Below are positions 59,401 through 64,000 of a stretch of DNA of 64,000 nucleotides, piece by piece. How positions within the stretch are numbered: the stretch's first letter is position 1; every line of letters starts with the position of its first letter. The stretch covers positions 744,001 to 808,000 of the forward strand of contig NADL03000458.1 in assembly GCA_002205965.3 (NCBI GenBank), given 5' to 3'. The notes beneath the pieces are model-generated. The model was not told where the DNA came from. It worked only from the letters and a program-made list of their open reading frames with translations, and did no database searches. Made by a program: the position numbers and the translations under genes. This DNA is from Kappaphycus alvarezii (lineage: Eukaryota; Rhodophyta; Florideophyceae; Gigartinales; Solieriaceae).

Positions 59401-62400
59401 TGCACACACTAGATATAAGCTACCAATGGGCTGCCATTCTTGGATTAAATGTTAGTAGATTTTATGGATCATTTCATGGATCTAAAATACCTAAAATGCG
59501 GAATCGGTGCAATTGAAACCCTGTTTATTTTTTGTTGACCCCAAAAATAATTGCAAGATCATGAACCAATTATTCGCATTTTGATGGCATTTCACACATA
59601 AATTATGAGCATTGAACGTTTTTAAGCTTTTGAATACATTCTAACTGCTCATTATGTCCTCCCTCCATGAAATTTTAAGACTTCCTGGACTAGCACAGGG
59701 AGAAGTAGAGTAGGTCAAGTTGATGAATCTTAGTTTCTAGTTTCTTAGCTGGATTTTTGACGCTAAATTATATTATTTCTTGTGGTTTTAATGATAATGT
59801 CCAAGTTTCGGTCCACTCGGTTTTAAATTGGTCCATTTAAACATTGATTTACAGGTGGATAAAATAAAAATGAGAAAGTATGAGACTTTCCGTATGACAT
59901 GATTGCCTGAGTGTGACTAGAGGAACCGATTATTATTTGTAAGTCATTACCTCTAGTCGCTGATGTTTTTTGAGAATGATTTCATGCAAATATTATATTA
60001 ATTGAAACTTTATAAAATTATAAATGTTAGGAGGTACTGTAATTTACTGCCTTATATTTAATCATTAAATGATCAGAAGATCGAATTTATATCCAAATGG
60101 AAAAGATGTAAGTGGCTGAAATACTATTGAAAGTTTTATAAAAATTATGACAAAGAATGATCCTAAAGGTAAAAATAATGGAGTAATTACATACATAATA
60201 TGAAAACTTTTAAATCAATGGCGAAAAATAATTTTTGTCCACGAAAGGTTAACTAAAAACGCAGGAAAATTTTTAAAAGCGTATTGTATCACCACGTATG
60301 GTCTCCTGATGTTGTCAAAAGAGTTTCAACCTGCAATCTACGAAATTAGACTTAGACTCAATTTTGAAAGCAGTTGAATTTACAGTAACTATTATATGCA
60401 TGTGATAAGTTCTTTTAAGAAACATTACAACCAATCCCAAGCACAGATCTCAAGTTTCGATTCTAGGAAAAGTATAAATAACAAAGTTTAAAACAAAAAA
60501 CAAGACGGTTACTTATACTACTAAGTTCAAGTATCATTAAGAGGAACTGAAGAATTTTCCAAAAAACATTTTTTGACTTTTGTTTTGAATAAAAGAAATT
60601 GGAGGATTTTTTGACCGTTGCCTATTGCCCCAAAATGTCTGAAAAAGTTTCACAAAGTTCAGAATACATCTAAAACATTTTTCCACTGACCAGTCCTCGC
60701 TTGCATGTCAAGATCAGAATAATATCACTAAAAGATTTCCAATAGCCGTTCCGTACTTATAAAAAGATTAAGTTCTTCACAACACTCATTGTAAGGATAG
60801 GCCGCAAAAGGGTGGTGGTTTATTATATTTGTATTTGTTCTAATCTTAATATAAAGAGTTATCGCTTCAGATTGCATGGAAATAAGCGATTTAACTTTGT
60901 CGTTTCTTGTTCTTATTCTCCCTTACTTAATTTAAAATGAGTTTTATTCCATAACTAATCGTACAAGGTGAACAATTACGCTTTTGGAATGTATCTCCTT
61001 CAGATTCTTATCATTTTATCCCTTAAGTTGTACTAAAATGGTTTTAGTAATACATTTTAACTTTTCTGATGAATTCGGGAGGGCAGAAAGTCAAGGAAGT
61101 TTTTGGCGTCTATTATTTTAGCAGAAAAATATAATAAAATTACTGTAAATTCTCTATGTTTTCCATAGCTCATATTCAAAGATTAATACTGTACCTAAGA
61201 AGGAAGATAGCGAAAAATACGGTCAGAAATCTTGAATAAGTTTTTATCTCAGGCCATGCTGAGCGATAAATTAATAATTTATCATTAAATAGAAGAAAAA
61301 CAGAAAAATGACGCTGAAGTCTTTTGAAACCTTTTAAAATTTTAAAATAGCAAATAAAATTCTGTACAGACTATAAGAGAAGGATTTGGAAATTTTTATA
61401 CCTTAGAAAAAGCATAGGAACCTTTTTTAAGACTCAATAAAGGAAACATTGCATTAAATTGTGCCATGCAAAGTAAATTAGATACTTCTTCAGATTTTAA
61501 GATTTCTTACGTATATTATAAAGAGATTTTTTCGGAATATCTATCATAAACGTAAAACGTAAGGAGAATTTGAGTGGTATCAATGTTTTAAATATCTGGT
61601 TGGTCGTACCCACGCTGCTGGAAGTTAGTTGCGCGGGACAAGTCGTTACTGAGTAACACTAAATAACTTCCCCGTAAGGGCAATGTTTTTAAAATGACAT
61701 CGGAGGAATTTATCAGGAGTCATTAGATTTGTTTTATGAGAAGTATCGGGTCTTTTTTTAGTTGCATGTACCTGAGTTTTGGTCCAGAAGGAAACAACTG
61801 TTCCAAACCATGCTAAATTATTTGATAGTATTATTTATTTAATTTTATTCATTCCTGATAATAGTCAAAACTAGTCTTCTAACGGTTCAACTGAAAAAAT
61901 CAAAATGTCTAGTGCGAAAATTTGTCTCAACGTATATATTTTGCAATTGAAAGCTTTAAATATGAGAAAGAACGTTACATGATAAATAAAATTATCTGGA
62001 AACCATATTAAGCTATCAAATATTTACAAGAGAAATCATAAACTATCTCCAATTTCCGTTACCAGATGTTTTTGCTAATTTGAATAAGGAACTGTGATAC
62101 TTAATTTATTGGAATTACTTGTTTAATTTGGAAACAATTAGTTTCTGCTCTTTTCAACTGCTTAAATGAAAATTACTCGCCTCAAGTTTGGATCAAGTGG
62201 ATTCACTAGTGTACTAAATCTTAATAGAGAGTTATTGGTTCCCATATTTCTATAAATGAATGAGCAAGGCCTTTGTATCTCCTTGACTTTCTAATAGCTA
62301 AAGGAGATTCAGTTGTATATAGAATATGGATAAATAGACCTGCTCATATTCAGTTCAGCGAAATGCATTTTGGACTCGACCACAATCATATCTTTGATGG

Positions 62401-64000
62401 ATTACTACGGAAGAAGGGCCACTTTTACTCCAACTCCAACGCCATCTGATCGGGAGGAAACAGAAGCTACAACACTAGCTATATCTCATCTTGAAAATTT
62501 ACCCCTTTAGTCCCAATCAAATTAACTTTATATCTCATAGAAAATTGATTTGATAAATTATTTGGAATTCATTGCTTTGTTTCAAATTCAATGCTCTTCG
62601 AAACGTTCACCTTGGAATTTCTGGTTCTGATGATAATAATATTTTAAATACATTTCTCCACCATCAGTTAGTCTCCTTTATTATAAAAAACTTTATACAA
62701 AAGTAGCTCTTGCTCTCGAATGCCATAACTGCTTGCAATCTATTTTTCCGAATATGTTTGAGAATTCTTTCCTTCATCAGTATCGCCGCAAATTATGTAA
62801 CAAATATTTATAGCTTCTCTCGCTTAAATCATTATTTTATTGCTGGGTTAGCTGTAACATGGAAGCCCTAACTCTTCCTATCTGAACTGCTATGCATAGA
62901 CGAGATTTACTCTGGAGCACTAGCAGTGCAGGTCCATAAAATTTATTGCTTTGTTTAGAACTCAAAAAACAATTTGAAAACTTTTGCATGGATATGATCA
63001 TTCTTGAGCCTCCACTGCTATTGAGATTGGATGAGCTCTAAGTCAACGCCAGCTCATTTCGCATTAATTTCAACCATTTAAACATTTATGATTATGTAAA
63101 GCTTTTCAATTGTGCTTCGACCTCAGTAAGGAATTTATTGATTCATCATTTGTATCTTCGTAGATAGTCACATCATCAAGCATATCATAAATGTCCAGTT
63201 ATCTATGCGTGTGAGATATACGTTATTAAACAAAAACAGTAATTATAACTTACTCGTGCTCTGATTTTATTTATGTTATATCTTTCTACATAACAACAGA
63301 ATTTGCATTCTTTTCCTGATATTTAGCAGTGAAAGAAATCAAATATCACCCGGGGTGCATATTCCTCATTATGATTTTATTGAGTAATTGCAGCAACTTA
63401 CAAATATTCAATACTGAAAACGCAGTAAATGTATAGAATTGATTCAGGAGAAAGGAACGATATCAAAGTAATCTGAAATTGGAAATTAAAAGAAATTACA
63501 TAAAATTTATACTAATTATTATTGTTTCAAGAACACGTCATCAGTTGTAAAAGTGGAAAAGCGACATAACTAAAATTCATATTTTAAGTCCGTGAGGGAT
63601 AAAATTTATAAAAGAATCCGAGGTAGTAATGACTCATTTGGATTAAATTGAACGGTAATTATCAATTTAATTTCACTTTCCATTTCAAAATCGACGGATT
63701 TTGATTTTATTCAAATTTAGTTTTCGCTGGATTCCTATTTTGAGACATGTTTTGGTCAGATAAGAATAATATAGAAATATTTATTATAAAGAACCAACGG
63801 GAATAATCAATCTGAAATTAATTCTCCGATCTTACTATTCTGGGGAGATTTAGATTCAATGTCGCCTAAGATTATAGCTGCATACAAAAATAATATGCAA
63901 ACGGCGAGAAAATTATTCTAAACAGTACATCAGATGCTAATTTTACCATTCTCATCTATGTATTTGTGATTATCCAAAGCTCTAAACAGTTAAGTAGGAT
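56430..64000. other. Very AT-rich gene-free region
   Basis: About 7.5 kb, roughly two-thirds or more A+T, with dense stops. Frames such as 56602-56844, 57676-57960 and 58054-58332 are open by chance length only; no motif was recognised. The only structured item identified is the inverted copy of the dispersed 40-nt repeat at 61628-61668. The region resembles 3000-11000 in composition. Confidence 0.5.
61628..61668 (-). repeat. Dispersed ~40-nt repeat, copy 2
   Basis: Reverse complement of the repeat at 5665-5705; the core on the minus strand is ACTTGTCCCGCGCAA. Differences from copy 1 within the 29-nt core are all transitions. Confidence 0.6.

Noticed and set aside
56430-64000. Organellar origin of the AT-rich right end
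   Set aside because: No rRNA, tRNA or organelle protein was recognised, and it is contiguous with nuclear-type transposons.

Overview
This is nuclear DNA from a eukaryote with a compact, transposon-rich genome. The evidence is a GT-AG intron that restores a reading frame (20128-20287), recognisably eukaryotic genes (Rtf1 of the Paf1 complex, a VMA21-like V-ATPase assembly factor, a mitochondrial carrier, a TrmO-type tRNA methyltransferase) and relics of many eukaryotic transposon families (hAT, a piggyBac-like DDE element, pogo, PIF/Harbinger, and non-LTR retrotransposons of both the restriction-like-endonuclease and the apurinic-endonuclease type). Short or absent introns and this mixture of elements suggest a red alga or another compact protist; that placement is a weak inference.

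Layout. 1-642 is the 3' end of a hAT transposase. 643-11150 is AT-rich and nearly gene-free. 11160-12625 is a second broken hAT copy followed by a GC-rich hairpin. 13550-17605 is the most interesting object: a DNA transposon with 34-bp inverted ends whose DDE transposase carries a YqaJ-like PD-(D/E)XK nuclease between its second and third catalytic Asp. 18129-18770 (minus) is an unknown gene. 19828-21402 (plus) is a secretory, membrane-anchored protein with an alpha-crystallin-like region. 22500-27130 holds only weak coding fragments. 27482-28579 (minus) is a mitochondrial carrier. 28936-41560 is a graveyard of RLE-type non-LTR retrotransposons, with pogo and PIF remnants. 42214-46103 is a housekeeping island: Rtf1 (plus), convergent with a TrmO/VMA21-like pair (minus). 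47085-50219 holds more RLE retrotransposon tails, one of them uninterrupted. 50560-56426 is an APE-type LINE followed by a beta-rich unknown coding block. 56430-64000 is very AT-rich and empty of recognisable genes.

Nearly every recognisable coding block, including conserved housekeeping genes, changes frame several times, and several of the switches lie exactly on homopolymer runs. I read this as mostly indel error in the underlying assembly, superimposed on real decay of the transposons. Gene coordinates below therefore cover the span of homologous blocks rather than one clean ORF.
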